From positions 1 to 9,594 of the forward strand of contig QHOM01000175.1 in assembly GCA_003218785.1 (NCBI GenBank): 9,594 nucleotides of DNA, read 5' to 3'. This document shows positions 1 to 6,466 of the stretch, piece by piece. Under the pieces are notes generated by a model. It saw nothing but the letters and a program-made list of their open reading frames with translations, made no database searches and was not told the origin of the DNA. The first letter of the stretch is position 1. Each line of letters starts with the position of its first letter. The DNA is from Verrucomicrobiota bacterium. GTDB taxonomy: Bacteria > Verrucomicrobiota > Verrucomicrobiia > Chthoniobacterales > UBA10450. The translations under genes were made by a program, and so were the position numbers.

Positions 1-306
1 GGCGCCGATGCCATGGCGCCGGGCGACCGCGTGGAAATTTACGGCAGCGTCGGAACTCTAACTTATGATTTCGGTTCGGACGTCGTGCAAGTGGGCAAGC
101 TCGGTGATCGCGCCTTACACGTTGTCGATCTTCCTCCGGAATTGGAAGGCGAATGGCGCGTGGAAGAAGATTTTCTCGCCGCGGTGAAATCCAAGGGCCG
201 CATCCGGCCACGCCCAAATTTCGAAGAAGGCGTTCGCTATATGCGCGTCGTCCAGGCAGTCGCCGACTCACACGCGCGCAACGAATGGGTGGAGATTAAG
301 AAGTAG
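1..306 (+). CDS. Gfo/Idh/MocA-family oxidoreductase, C-terminal fragment (5' end outside window)
   Basis: The reading frame is open from the first base and stops at TAG 304-306, so only the last 101 or so residues are seen. The fragment resembles the C-terminal alpha/beta domain of NAD(P)-dependent Gfo/Idh/MocA sugar or inositol-type dehydrogenases. Visible features are a strand with 'VEIYGSVGTLTYDF' (the usual 'ieiyGteGtl' element), then 'EEDFLAAVKSKGRIRPRPNF' and 'EEGVRYMRVVQAV', matching the family's 'F.dair.g..p.psfedGvr.m.vveA' ending. The Rossmann fold and catalytic residues lie outside the window, so substrate and cofactor cannot be stated. Codon use is rich in GCG/CGC, like most of the window and unlike the next gene. 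The internal ATG at position 13 is not a likely start because the frame continues upstream. The family call is fairly secure; the exact enzyme is unknown. Confidence 0.8.
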   Translation, partial: GADAMAPGDRVEIYGSVGTLTYDFGSDVVQVGKLGDRALHVVDLPPELEGEWRVEEDFLAAVKSKGRIRPRPNFEEGVRYMRVVQAVADSHARNEWVEIKK

Positions 307-344
307 TCGGTATCCTGCGTACCATTATCCGTCCATAATCCAGA

Positions 345-365
345 TAGGCCGAATAGCTTGGCCTA
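345..365 (+). terminator. Weak hairpin after the oxidoreductase gene
   Basis: TAGGCC (345-350) and GGCCTA (360-365) form a perfect 6-bp inverted repeat around a 9-base loop, 39 bases after the stop codon. No T run follows (the next bases are GATCTTGTTC), so it is at best a poor rho-independent terminator. It could equally be chance. It is followed immediately by a GATC site (366-369). Confidence 0.2.
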
Positions 366-393
366 GATCTTGTTCGGCGAAAATATTTTGTTG

Positions 394-422
394 TTGACGA
401 ACTGTTTGAACAGTGGTAATAG
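394..422 (+). promoter_or_regulatory. Candidate promoter with operator-like palindrome upstream of seqA-like gene
   Basis: TTGACG at 394-399 is close to the sigma-70 -35 consensus. Seventeen bases later TAATAG (417-422), preceded by TGG, is a modest -10 candidate. The spacer holds a perfect 6-bp inverted repeat, ACTGTT-TG-AACAGT (401-414), placed where a dimeric regulator could block polymerase. Transcription would start near 429, almost at the preferred TTG start codon (431), implying a leaderless or nearly leaderless message. The GTG at 413 would then lie inside the promoter, which argues against its use. GATC sites at 366-369 and 439-442 flank the region, 73 bases apart. All of this is inferred from sequence pattern; the -10 match is weak. 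Confidence 0.35.
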
Positions 423-430
423 TCGCCACA

Positions 431-916
431 TTGAAAACGATCGATATAGAATCAGATATCTACTCTCATCTCCTTCAAAACACCTCGGAATTCGGCGAGA
501 CACCGTCATCGGTTCTTCGACGCCTTCTGGGACTTACCTCTACGAGCTCTGTGATTCCACCGTCGCACGAGAAATCCGAACTGCTCAAATTGCTCGCCTC
601 TACAGAGTTCGTTTACGCTAAGGGCGTCGTTGGAAGGTTTCTCGTGGTGCTTCGATGGTTGCATCATCGAGACCCTGAGGGCTTCGCGAAAGTGGAGAAT
701 ATCAAAGGCCGCGGCCGTCTATATTTTGCAAAGGACGCGCGCACCCTCCACGCGGCAGGTCGAAGTGTTAATCCAAAGCAGATTCCTGGAGCACCCTATT
801 GGGTTATTACGACAACGCCAACCGATCTGAAACAGGAGATTCTTGAGCGAGTAATGCGCGAGCTCGGGTACAGTCTCGCTGACATAAAAGCTGCTACTCA
901 GGCAATCGCTCGCTAA
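431..916 (+). CDS. seqA: SeqA-like replication/sequestration protein, divergent
   Basis: A 161-residue protein (from TTG 431) aligns with E. coli SeqA, recalled from memory, over nearly its whole length. The N-terminal oligomerisation domain (residues 1-33, LKTIDIESDIY... to GETPSSVLRRLL) aligns without gaps to MKTIEVDDELY...GESASDILRRML. The C-terminal DNA-binding domain (about 51-161) keeps GRGRLYFAKD (E. coli GRTRVYFAAD), NPKQIPGAPYWVIT (TKPKHVPGTPYWVIT) and a final helical segment. By hand about 41 of 107 C-terminal positions are identical. In E. coli SeqA binds hemimethylated GATC, sequesters oriC and restrains DnaA-driven re-initiation. Here Arg116 and Arg118 are kept (R94, R96) but Thr117 is Gly, Asn150 is Thr (T128) and Asn152 is Pro (P130), so specificity may differ. 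The linker is about 21 residues shorter. GTG 413 would add six residues, but homology favours TTG 431. Neither start has a clear Shine-Dalgarno. GC is about 51%, against about 59% for neighbours, suggesting transfer. Family call strong; function uncertain. Confidence 0.88.
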   Translation: MKTIDIESDIYSHLLQNTSEFGETPSSVLRRLLGLTSTSSVIPPSHEKSELLKLLASTEFVYAKGVVGRFLVVLRWLHHRDPEGFAKVENIKGRGRLYFAKDARTLHAAGRSVNPKQIPGAPYWVITTTPTDLKQEILERVMRELGYSLADIKAATQAIAR

Positions 917-1005
917 ATGAACAAAGGTCGAACAATCGCTGCGGTCAACGCCTTCACCGTGCGGCCATGAATTTCGATGTCAATCTCAGCCAGTCGCGAT
1001 AAGCA

Positions 1006-2040
1006 TCAAAGCGCGGTGACCGCGCGTGCGAGCGCGTAACCGATCAGGCCGCTGGCGGGCAGAGTAAAAACCCACGCCCAGATGATTCGCTCGACCACGG
1101 TCCATTTCATCCCGCTGAAACGTTTCACCGTGCCGACGCCCATGATGGAAGTCGATATGACGTGCGTGGTTGAGAGCGGAATCCCGTAATAACTTGCTGC
1201 CTGGATGATCAACGCGGCGGTCGTCTCCGCGGCGAAGCCGTGCACCGGCTGCAATTTCACCATCCGATGACCGAGCGTACGGATAATGCGCCAACCGCCG
1301 GCTGCCGTTCCAACGGCCATGGTCACAGCGCAGAGACCGATCACCCACGTGGGCAAGACGAATGCTGGCGTTTTCAGAAAATTCAACGAGCTAGGCAAAT
1401 GATCGAAGCTCCCGGCTTTTGTCCCGGTAAAGAGCGCGAGTGTGATGATACCCATTGTTTTCTGGGCGTCATTTGTGCCGTGACTATGCGCCATCCACGC
1501 TGCGCTGAAGATTTGCAGTTTGCCAAAAAGCGATTGGACAAAGTGGGGTGTAAAACGATGGAGCGTCACGAAAAGCAAAAACATCAGTAGGCCGCCGAAA
1601 ATGAAACCTGCGAGCGGCGACATGATCATCGGCACAACGACTTTTGGCCATACGCCCGCATTCCACTTTATGACAGACCAATTGCCGCGCGCGGCAGCTA
1701 GCGCTGCTCCACACAGCCCGCCGATTAGCGAATGACTCGAACTCGAAGGCAAGCCAAACCACCACGTGGCGATGTTCCACGTAAACGCGGCGATAACCGC
1801 GCAGAGCACCGTCGACATTGTGACCACGTTAGTGTCCACCAGCCCTTTGCCTATTGTCGAAGCCACTGCGCCGCCAAGAAGCGCACCGGTGAGATTGAAA
1901 AATGCCGCCATCGCAATCGCTCTGCGCGGCGTAAGAACTCGCGTCGAAACCACGGTCGCGATCGCGTTGGCAGCGTCGTGAAAACCGTTGCTGTATTCAA
2001 AAATGATCGCGGCGACGACGACAGAAAAAAAGGTCAGCAT
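1006..2040 (-). CDS. pit: PiT-family inorganic phosphate transporter
   Basis: This 344-residue, strongly hydrophobic inner-membrane protein carries both halves of the PiT (PF01384) internal duplication. The first signature is 'NGFHDAANAIATVVSTRVL' (residues 18-36) and the second is 'AHSHGTNDAQKTMGI' (184-198). Each is followed by its paired 'GLPSSSSHSLIGG' (96-108) and 'GIPLSTTHVISTSIMGVG' (286-303) segments. PiT proteins are secondary carriers that import phosphate with H+ or Na+, in bacteria often as a neutral metal-phosphate complex. At 344 residues it is shorter than E. coli PitA (about 500), in line with the compact PiT forms that pair with a DUF47 protein. The start lies 12 bases after the DUF47 stop, so the two are almost certainly cotranscribed and translationally close. 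No strong Shine-Dalgarno is visible. It converges on the seqA-like gene, with 89 bases between stops. Confidence 0.93.
   Translation of the reverse strand: MLTFFSVVVAAIIFEYSNGFHDAANAIATVVSTRVLTPRRAIAMAAFFNLTGALLGGAVASTIGKGLVDTNVVTMSTVLCAVIAAFTWNIATWWFGLPSSSSHSLIGGLCGAALAAARGNWSVIKWNAGVWPKVVVPMIMSPLAGFIFGGLLMFLLFVTLHRFTPHFVQSLFGKLQIFSAAWMAHSHGTNDAQKTMGIITLALFTGTKAGSFDHLPSSLNFLKTPAFVLPTWVIGLCAVTMAVGTAAGGWRIIRTLGHRMVKLQPVHGFAAETTAALIIQAASYYGIPLSTTHVISTSIMGVGTVKRFSGMKWTVVERIIWAWVFTLPASGLIGYALARAVTAL
1011..1025 (-). terminator. Possible weak terminator at the 3' end of pit
   Basis: On the minus strand GCGCGG-TCA-CCGCGC forms a 6-bp GC-only stem with a 3-base loop, overlapping the last codons of pit, followed by CTTTGATGCTT. 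The T run is short (TTT), so termination would be weak. The 917-1005 gap between the convergent genes shows nothing better. Confidence 0.25.
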
Positions 2041-2052
2041 AGCCGCAGCCGG

Positions 2053-2691
2053 CTACGAATACTTCAGCGCCACTTCAAGGATGATGTTTCCCGCATCCCG
2101 GCAGCGGTCGACTACCTTTTCCATTAATTCGAACAGATCGCGCAGAAAAATGATCTGCTTCGTTTTGTAATCGCCCTGGTAAAGATCGCGCAACAGATCG
2201 AGCTCCAGTTTGTCGGCGTCGCCCTCGATTGACTGGAGCTTGGCGTTCATCTCGCGCGCCGTCGCCGCGTCGGTGCCCTTGCGCAGTTGTTTCACCATCG
2301 CCAGAACGGTCTCGGCCGCTTGATCGAGAAGTTCCACCTGTTTCCGGAAACTTCGGCCCTGCAGGTCCTGTGGGCAGATCAGGACGCGCTCACCAATTTT
2401 TTCCACCGTCTTCGGTATTTTATAAAGTGCGGCTGCCAGCGCCTGAATATCTTCGCGTTCCAAAGGCGTAATGAAGGTTTTGCAAAGCTGCTCGGTCAGT
2501 TCCTGCGTGATCTGTTTGTCTTTGCGCCGGCTTTGCACGAATTCCTCCAGGCTTTGCGGTGAAGCCTTTTGCTCAAGTTTTTCCAGCAGGCCGATCAAAT
2601 GATGCACGCTTGCGTCCGCCTGCTGTGCACTCGCCTCCAGCAAATCGTAAAACTTCTGGTCGCGTCCGAAAATTTTTTGGATCGACAGCAT
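2053..2691 (-). CDS. DUF47 / PhoU-like Pit accessory protein
   Basis: This 212-residue, soluble, almost wholly helical protein fits the DUF47 family (TIGR00153/PF01865), which has the PhoU fold. Recognisable landmarks are 'CKTFITPLEREDIQALAAAL' (residues 70-89; family 'nkTFItPidREDI.aLa..ld'), 'SIEGDADKLELDLLRDLY' (154-171) and 'RDLFELMEKVVDRCRDAGNI' (184-203; family 'l.elyd.lE.vaDrcedvanvi'). Genes of this family are commonly found directly before pit, and the proteins are thought to modulate Pit transport. The arrangement here (DUF47 then pit, 12-base gap) fits that role. The first metal-site region, normally acidic in PhoU proteins ('E..aD.i'), reads 'RRKDKQITQEL' (55-65), so one of the usual metal ligands may be missing. 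The second acidic motif (E156, D158, D160) is present. Start ATG at 2691 gives the usual family length. Regulation probably follows the upstream mgtE or a promoter in the 84-base gap, which is mostly occupied by a repeat element. Confidence 0.9.
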   Translation of the reverse strand: MLSIQKIFGRDQKFYDLLEASAQQADASVHHLIGLLEKLEQKASPQSLEEFVQSRRKDKQITQELTEQLCKTFITPLEREDIQALAAALYKIPKTVEKIGERVLICPQDLQGRSFRKQVELLDQAAETVLAMVKQLRKGTDAATAREMNAKLQSIEGDADKLELDLLRDLYQGDYKTKQIIFLRDLFELMEKVVDRCRDAGNIILEVALKYS

Positions 2692-2704
2692 GGTTCGCTA
2701 TTGT

Positions 2705-2780
2705 TGTAGCCGGGGTCGCTGGCCCCGGCTAGCCCATTTCTTGCCAGAGCCAACACCGCGATCATTCGATCCCGGCTACA
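2705..2780. repeat. Intergenic inverted-repeat element (TGTAGCCGGG ends)
   Basis: TGTAGCCGGG (2705-2714) and CCCGGCTACA (2771-2780) are perfect 10-bp inverted termini, 76 bp from end to end. Inside the left end, TAGCCGGGG (2707-2715) and CCCCGGCTA (2723-2731) make a 9-bp GC-rich hairpin with a 7-base loop. The right terminus overlaps the 3' end of mgtE, and its CTA (2776-2778) is the mgtE stop codon on the minus strand. It fills most of the gap between mgtE and the DUF47 gene and would form a strong hairpin in their common transcript. It looks like a small palindromic mobile repeat (REP/MITE type). No transposase is in the window, so the mobile origin is inferred. Confidence 0.6.
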
Positions 2781-4173
2781 GCATGGCGCCGCGCATAATT
2801 ACCAAGGCGATGCTGAAGTAAATGATTAGACCTGTAACATCAACAAGGGTGGCGACAAAAGGGGCAGAAGATGCTGCCGGGTCGGCTCCGACTCTCCGCA
2901 GGATAAAGGGAAGCATGGACCCGGAAAGTGTTCCCCAAAGCACGACGCCGACGAGTGCGATGCCGACAGTGAGCGCGACGAGGGGCCAATGCGCGCCGTA
3001 CGGCTGTCGATGGAAATATTGTTCGCCGACGATCGCCCATGCGGCCACGCGCACAATGCCGATCGTTCCCAGGATCGCGCCCAACGCAAGCCCAGCCCGC
3101 ACTTCGCGACTCATCACCCGCCACCAATCGCGCAGGGTCACTTCGCCTAGCGCCATTGCGCGAATCATTAAAGTCGAAGCCTGCGAACCAGAGTTGCCGC
3201 CGCTCGAAATGATAAGCGGCAGGAACAGCGCGAGCACAAGCGCCTTCGCCAGTTCTTCCTGATAATTTGCCATTGCCGTTGCGGTCAACATTTCGCCCAG
3301 GAACAGAATCACGAGCCAGCCGGCGCGTTTGCGCACCATTCGCCACAGCGGGATCCGCATATACGGCTCGTCCAGTGCCTCCATGCCACCGAACTTTTGG
3401 ATGTCTTCCGTTGCTTCTTCTTCAGCGACATCGAGCATGTCATCAATTGTCACAATGCCGACGAGCACGCCCGTGGAATCCACTACCGGAAGCGCTGTCC
3501 GGTCGTATTTCCGGAATACGTTGAGCGCATCCTGCTGGGAATCGTGCACGTTTAAGGTCACGAAGGTTTTTTCCATCAAATCGCGAACCGTGTGTGCAAG
3601 GGGCTTGAGCAGAAATTCCCGGATGCGGATGTCGTCGATCAATTTGCCGCGCTCATCGACCACATAAATGACATTAAGTGTCTCGCTGTCCTGGCCGTGT
3701 TCGCGCACGTAATCGAGAACTTGTTGGACGGTCCAATCTTCGTTTACGGCGATGAAATCCGGCGTCATTAAACGACCGACGCTGCCTTCTGGATAACCGA
3801 GCAGCGATTGCGCAACATGGCGTTCCTCTGGCGTTAGCAGCCTGATCAACTGCCGCGCAGCGGCGCTTGGCAGTTCTTCCAATAGCGCCGTGCGATCGTC
3901 TGGGGACATTTCATTCAGAATGCCGACCACCTGCTCGTGCGCCATGGCGCGCAACAATTTTTGCTGCGCATCCAGATCAAGATACTCGAACACATCAGCC
4001 GCCAGCGCATGAGGCAGCACGCGAAAGATGATGACCTGTTCATCTTCCGGCACATCGAGAATCACTTCCGCGACGTCGGCTGGCGGCCACTCGCGAAATA
4101 CCTCGCGAAGCGCACCGAAATTACGGGCGTCGATCAGGCTTCTGATTTCTGGTTCTAAAATTTTCCCGACCAT
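2776..4173 (-). CDS. mgtE: MgtE magnesium transporter
   Basis: This 465-residue protein has the full MgtE architecture. A helical superhelix N domain lies at about residues 10-130 ('VEDEQVIIFRVL'-like repeats, 'EMSPDDRTALLEELP' 88-102). A CBS pair follows at about 135-255 ('LMTPDFIAVNEDWTV' 135-149; 'LPVVDSTGVLVGIVTIDDML' 228-247). A hydrophobic channel domain spans about 283-462. The channel holds the family signature 'SSGGNSGSQASTL' (323-335) and 'LVDVTGLIIYF' (443-453), whose D445 matches the pore aspartate that coordinates Mg2+ in Thermus MgtE. The N and CBS domains sense cytosolic Mg2+ and close the pore when it is plentiful, so control is likely post-translational. Only about 80 bases separate its start from the divergent region, too little for an M-box riboswitch within this gap. 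The start ATG at 4173 has no evident Shine-Dalgarno. The stop codon lies inside a repeat element. Confidence 0.95.
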   Translation of the reverse strand: MVGKILEPEIRSLIDARNFGALREVFREWPPADVAEVILDVPEDEQVIIFRVLPHALAADVFEYLDLDAQQKLLRAMAHEQVVGILNEMSPDDRTALLEELPSAAARQLIRLLTPEERHVAQSLLGYPEGSVGRLMTPDFIAVNEDWTVQQVLDYVREHGQDSETLNVIYVVDERGKLIDDIRIREFLLKPLAHTVRDLMEKTFVTLNVHDSQQDALNVFRKYDRTALPVVDSTGVLVGIVTIDDMLDVAEEEATEDIQKFGGMEALDEPYMRIPLWRMVRKRAGWLVILFLGEMLTATAMANYQEELAKALVLALFLPLIISSGGNSGSQASTLMIRAMALGEVTLRDWWRVMSREVRAGLALGAILGTIGIVRVAAWAIVGEQYFHRQPYGAHWPLVALTVGIALVGVVLWGTLSGSMLPFILRRVGADPAASSAPFVATLVDVTGLIIYFSIALVIMRGAML

Positions 4174-4291
4174 AAACGAATGTTCGCGCGAGAACGCCGC
4201 CGAGTTTTAGCACCGTCGTTCGCAAGAAGCAACGGATGACTCCGCTGTTCTCTGCTTGGAATTTGCGCGAAAAAGAACGAAGATAATTCCC
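4174..4291. promoter_or_regulatory. Divergent intergenic region between mgtE and fadJ-like gene
   Basis: The two transcription units diverge from these 118 bases, so both promoters should lie here. I see no convincing -35/-10 pair. GATAAT at 4282-4287 resembles a -10 box for the rightward gene, but the nearest -35-like TTGGAA (4256-4261) is 20 bases away, too far for good spacing. No hairpin or riboswitch-like structure stands out. Confidence 0.35.
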
Positions 4292-6346
4292 ATGCCGGCA
4301 GTTGCGACAGGCTCAATGGTTCGGCGTGAGATCGGCGGCGATCACATTTGCTTGCTGGCGTTCGATCGCCCGGATTCGAGCGCGAATATTTTCGATGCCG
4401 CCACTCTCGATGAGTTGAGTGAACATCTCGACTTTGTAGAGAACGACAATTCGCTGCGTGGCTTAATCATCACGTCGGCGAAGAAATCGATCTTCATCGC
4501 CGGCGCCGATTTGAAGACGCTGTTGAAACAAGCGCAGACCGGGGATATGCGCGCCTTCATTGCTCAAGGGCAACGGACTCTCAACCGGCTTGCCGAATTG
4601 CGAATTCCGACTGTTGCGGCAATCCATGGCGCTTGTGCCGGCGGTGGCTATGAAATTACGCTTGCGTGCGATTATCGAGTCGCTTCGAATGATCCAAGTA
4701 CACGTATCGGTCTGCCGGAAACGACGCTCGGGTTAATTCCCGCGTGGGGCGGCTGCACGCGATTGCCGCGGCTGATCGGCGCGGACAAAGCAGCCGAAGT
4801 GATTTTGAAAGGGAAACTTTATTCTGCGCAGGAAGCCTTGAAGCTCAGCTTGGTCGATGAAGTCGCACCGCGCGATCAACTTGTGGATCATGCGCGAAAA
4901 AGATTGCGTGGCGGAAAACGTAAACCTTCGCTGGCGCCGAAGTTTGATCAGGAAATTCTCGCACTGCGTGATCATAATCCGGCGCCGGCTCGCGCGCTCG
5001 AAGTGATCAAGAAAGGTCTTTCCGTTTCAACTCAGCAATCGCTCGTCTTTGAGCTGGACGCGATTGTCGATCTTGGCAAAACCGAATCGACTCAAAATTT
5101 GATCCGCAATTTTTTCTTGGCCGGGAAATACAAGAAAGGCAGCTCCAAAGCGGCAGTGCCCAAGGTCGTGCACGCCGCTGTGATAGGCGCCGGCGTGATG
5201 GGTTCGGGTATCGCGCAATGGCTCAGCTCTCATGGCGTTACTGTGATTCTGCGCGACATAGCGCGGGAGCAGATCGACCGCGGTCTGGCTAACATTGAGA
5301 AGACTTATGCCGACGCAGTAAAGCGGAATTTGATGAGCGCGGAAAAAGCAAAAGAGGGACGCGCCCGGATTGTGGCATCGACTGCACCGATGGAATTGCG
5401 CGATGTGCAATTTGTGATCGAAGCCGCCTCGGAGAAGATCGAGATCAAAAAAGAAATCTTTCGCGAGTTGGCGATGCAGGCCGGTCCGAAAACGATCGTC
5501 GCCACAAATACGTCGGCCCTTCCGGTCGGCGAGCTCGCTGATGCGACCGTTTCACCCGAGCACGTCATCGGCCTTCATTTTTTTAATCCGGTTAGCCGGA
5601 TGAAGCTGGTGGAAGTGGTCGTTGCAAAGGAAACGTCACAGGAGACGCGGGAGCGGAGTCTCGCCTTTGTGCGACAAATCGGAAAACTCCCGGTGGTTGT
5701 GCGCGACAGCCCGGGTTTTCTGGTTAACCGCGTGTTGTTTCCTTATTTGCTCGATGCAGCCGAGGTTTTCGAGAGCGGCCTGGACGCGGACAAGATCGAC
5801 AATGCACTTGTGCAATGGGGCATGCCGATGGGACCGCTGCGATTGATCGATGAAATTGGCGTCGATATCGCTATTGATATTGGCAATACCCTTGAGAAAG
5901 CCTACGGGCGGCGTGATCACGTTCCCGCTGTTCTTCTCTCGTTGCGCAGTCGCCAGATGCTCGGGCGCAAAACGGGCGCTGGCTTTTACAAATACGAAGG
6001 CAAAACGCAAACACCGAACGAAGCGCTTGAAGAATGGCGCCGCACCGGGGCCGCTGGCAACGGCGCTATCGGTCTTCCTAATCGGCTTGCGTTTCTCATG
6101 GTGAATGAGGCCGCGCGTTGTGTGGAGGAGAAAGTCGTCGATTCGCCAGAGGACGCGGACTACGGAATGATTCTGGGAAGCGGTTTCGCGCCATTCCGCG
6201 GCGGGCCATTGCGTTTTGCTGAACATTTCAGCCTCAAAAAAATCGTCGATGAAATGGACCGGCTGGCGGAAAGCGACGAGAAATTCTTGCCGTGCGAGAT
6301 ATTGAAGAAACACGCGCGGGACGGAACGAAGTTTTATGAAAGCTAA
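4292..6346 (+). CDS. fadJ: Bifunctional enoyl-CoA hydratase / 3-hydroxyacyl-CoA dehydrogenase (FadB/FadJ type)
   Basis: The 684-residue protein (from ATG 4292) carries out steps two and three of beta-oxidation, hydrating enoyl-CoA and oxidising 3-hydroxyacyl-CoA with NAD+. The N-terminal crotonase domain (about 1-200) shows the oxyanion-hole segments 'FIAGADLKTL' (68-77) and 'GACAGGGYE' (113-121), and both catalytic glutamates, E121 and E143 ('LPETTLGLIP'). The dehydrogenase part begins near 293 with the NAD-binding 'VIGAGVMGSGIA' (297-308). It has the catalytic His in 'LHFFNP' (H429) with its acidic partner E441 in 'LVEVV', and the C-terminal domains include 'GFLVNRVL' and 'GFAPFRGGPLRF'. 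Length is close to FadJ (about 714) and FadB (about 729). The frame opens earlier at TTG 4256, but family alignment gives no support for that extension; ATG 4316 is also possible. The symbol is a subfamily guess. No thiolase subunit is adjacent. A repeat element begins right after the TAA. Confidence 0.93.
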   Translation: MPAVATGSMVRREIGGDHICLLAFDRPDSSANIFDAATLDELSEHLDFVENDNSLRGLIITSAKKSIFIAGADLKTLLKQAQTGDMRAFIAQGQRTLNRLAELRIPTVAAIHGACAGGGYEITLACDYRVASNDPSTRIGLPETTLGLIPAWGGCTRLPRLIGADKAAEVILKGKLYSAQEALKLSLVDEVAPRDQLVDHARKRLRGGKRKPSLAPKFDQEILALRDHNPAPARALEVIKKGLSVSTQQSLVFELDAIVDLGKTESTQNLIRNFFLAGKYKKGSSKAAVPKVVHAAVIGAGVMGSGIAQWLSSHGVTVILRDIAREQIDRGLANIEKTYADAVKRNLMSAEKAKEGRARIVASTAPMELRDVQFVIEAASEKIEIKKEIFRELAMQAGPKTIVATNTSALPVGELADATVSPEHVIGLHFFNPVSRMKLVEVVVAKETSQETRERSLAFVRQIGKLPVVVRDSPGFLVNRVLFPYLLDAAEVFESGLDADKIDNALVQWGMPMGPLRLIDEIGVDIAIDIGNTLEKAYGRRDHVPAVLLSLRSRQMLGRKTGAGFYKYEGKTQTPNEALEEWRRTGAAGNGAIGLPNRLAFLMVNEAARCVEEKVVDSPEDADYGMILGSGFAPFRGGPLRFAEHFSLKKIVDEMDRLAESDEKFLPCEILKKHARDGTKFYES

Positions 6347-6460
6347 CGTGGCACAGGCATTTTGCCTGTGGGGCAGGCGGGCGGCTCGCCTGCCGATTTA
6401 TAGTGCCCAGACACCAGGCAAGATGCCCGGTGTCCCCACAGACAAGATGTCTGTGCTACG
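6347..6460. repeat. Composite palindromic repeat, copy A (four hairpins, GTRGCACAG ends)
   Basis: This 114-bp element begins the base after the fadJ stop codon and ends seven bases before the next start. Its ends, CGTGGCACAGGCAT and ATGTCTGTGCTACG, are imperfect inverted repeats (12 of 14). It contains four consecutive hairpins. They are CACAGGCA-TTT-TGCCTGTG (6352-6370), GGCAGGCG with CGCCTGCC (6372-6394, 7-base loop), GACACC-A-GGCA-AGA-TGCC-C-GGTGTC (6410-6434, one mismatch) and CACAGACA-AGA-TGTCTGTG (6437-6455). Outer hairpins have 8-bp arms and 3-base loops, as in copy B at 8391-8506. It lies between two cotranscribed genes and could reduce readthrough or protect mRNA ends. A REP/MITE-like mobile origin is inferred. 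Confidence 0.8.
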
Positions 6461-6466
6461 AACGAT

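Noticed and set aside
370..621. 83-residue plus-strand frame overlapping the seqA-like gene start
   Set aside because: It is in a different frame from the SeqA alignment, has no family resemblance and begins upstream of the candidate promoter.
917..1005. Small gene or RNA between the seqA-like gene and pit
   Set aside because: Only 89 bases, no sizeable frame with a start signal and no tRNA or other RNA fold that I can see.
2822..3262. 146-residue plus-strand frame inside mgtE
   Set aside because: Antisense shadow of the MgtE channel domain; no motif of its own.
4174..4255. Possible M-box Mg2+ riboswitch upstream of mgtE
   Set aside because: The leader is too short for an M-box, and no matching stems or conserved core are visible.
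4256..4291. Extended TTG start for the fadJ-like gene, adding 12 residues
   Set aside because: The added residues (MEFARKRTKIIP) have no family match, and an ATG in frame at 4292 fits the domain boundary better; not excluded.
5636..6313. 225-residue open frame on the minus strand opposite the fadJ-like gene
   Set aside because: It is antisense to a well-conserved coding region, has no recognisable motif and a composition typical of shadow frames in GC-rich genes.
6347..6460. CRISPR-like array from repeated CACAGGCA / TGCCTG words
   Set aside because: The repeats are inverted hairpin arms of varying sequence without regular spacers; a composite palindromic element explains them.
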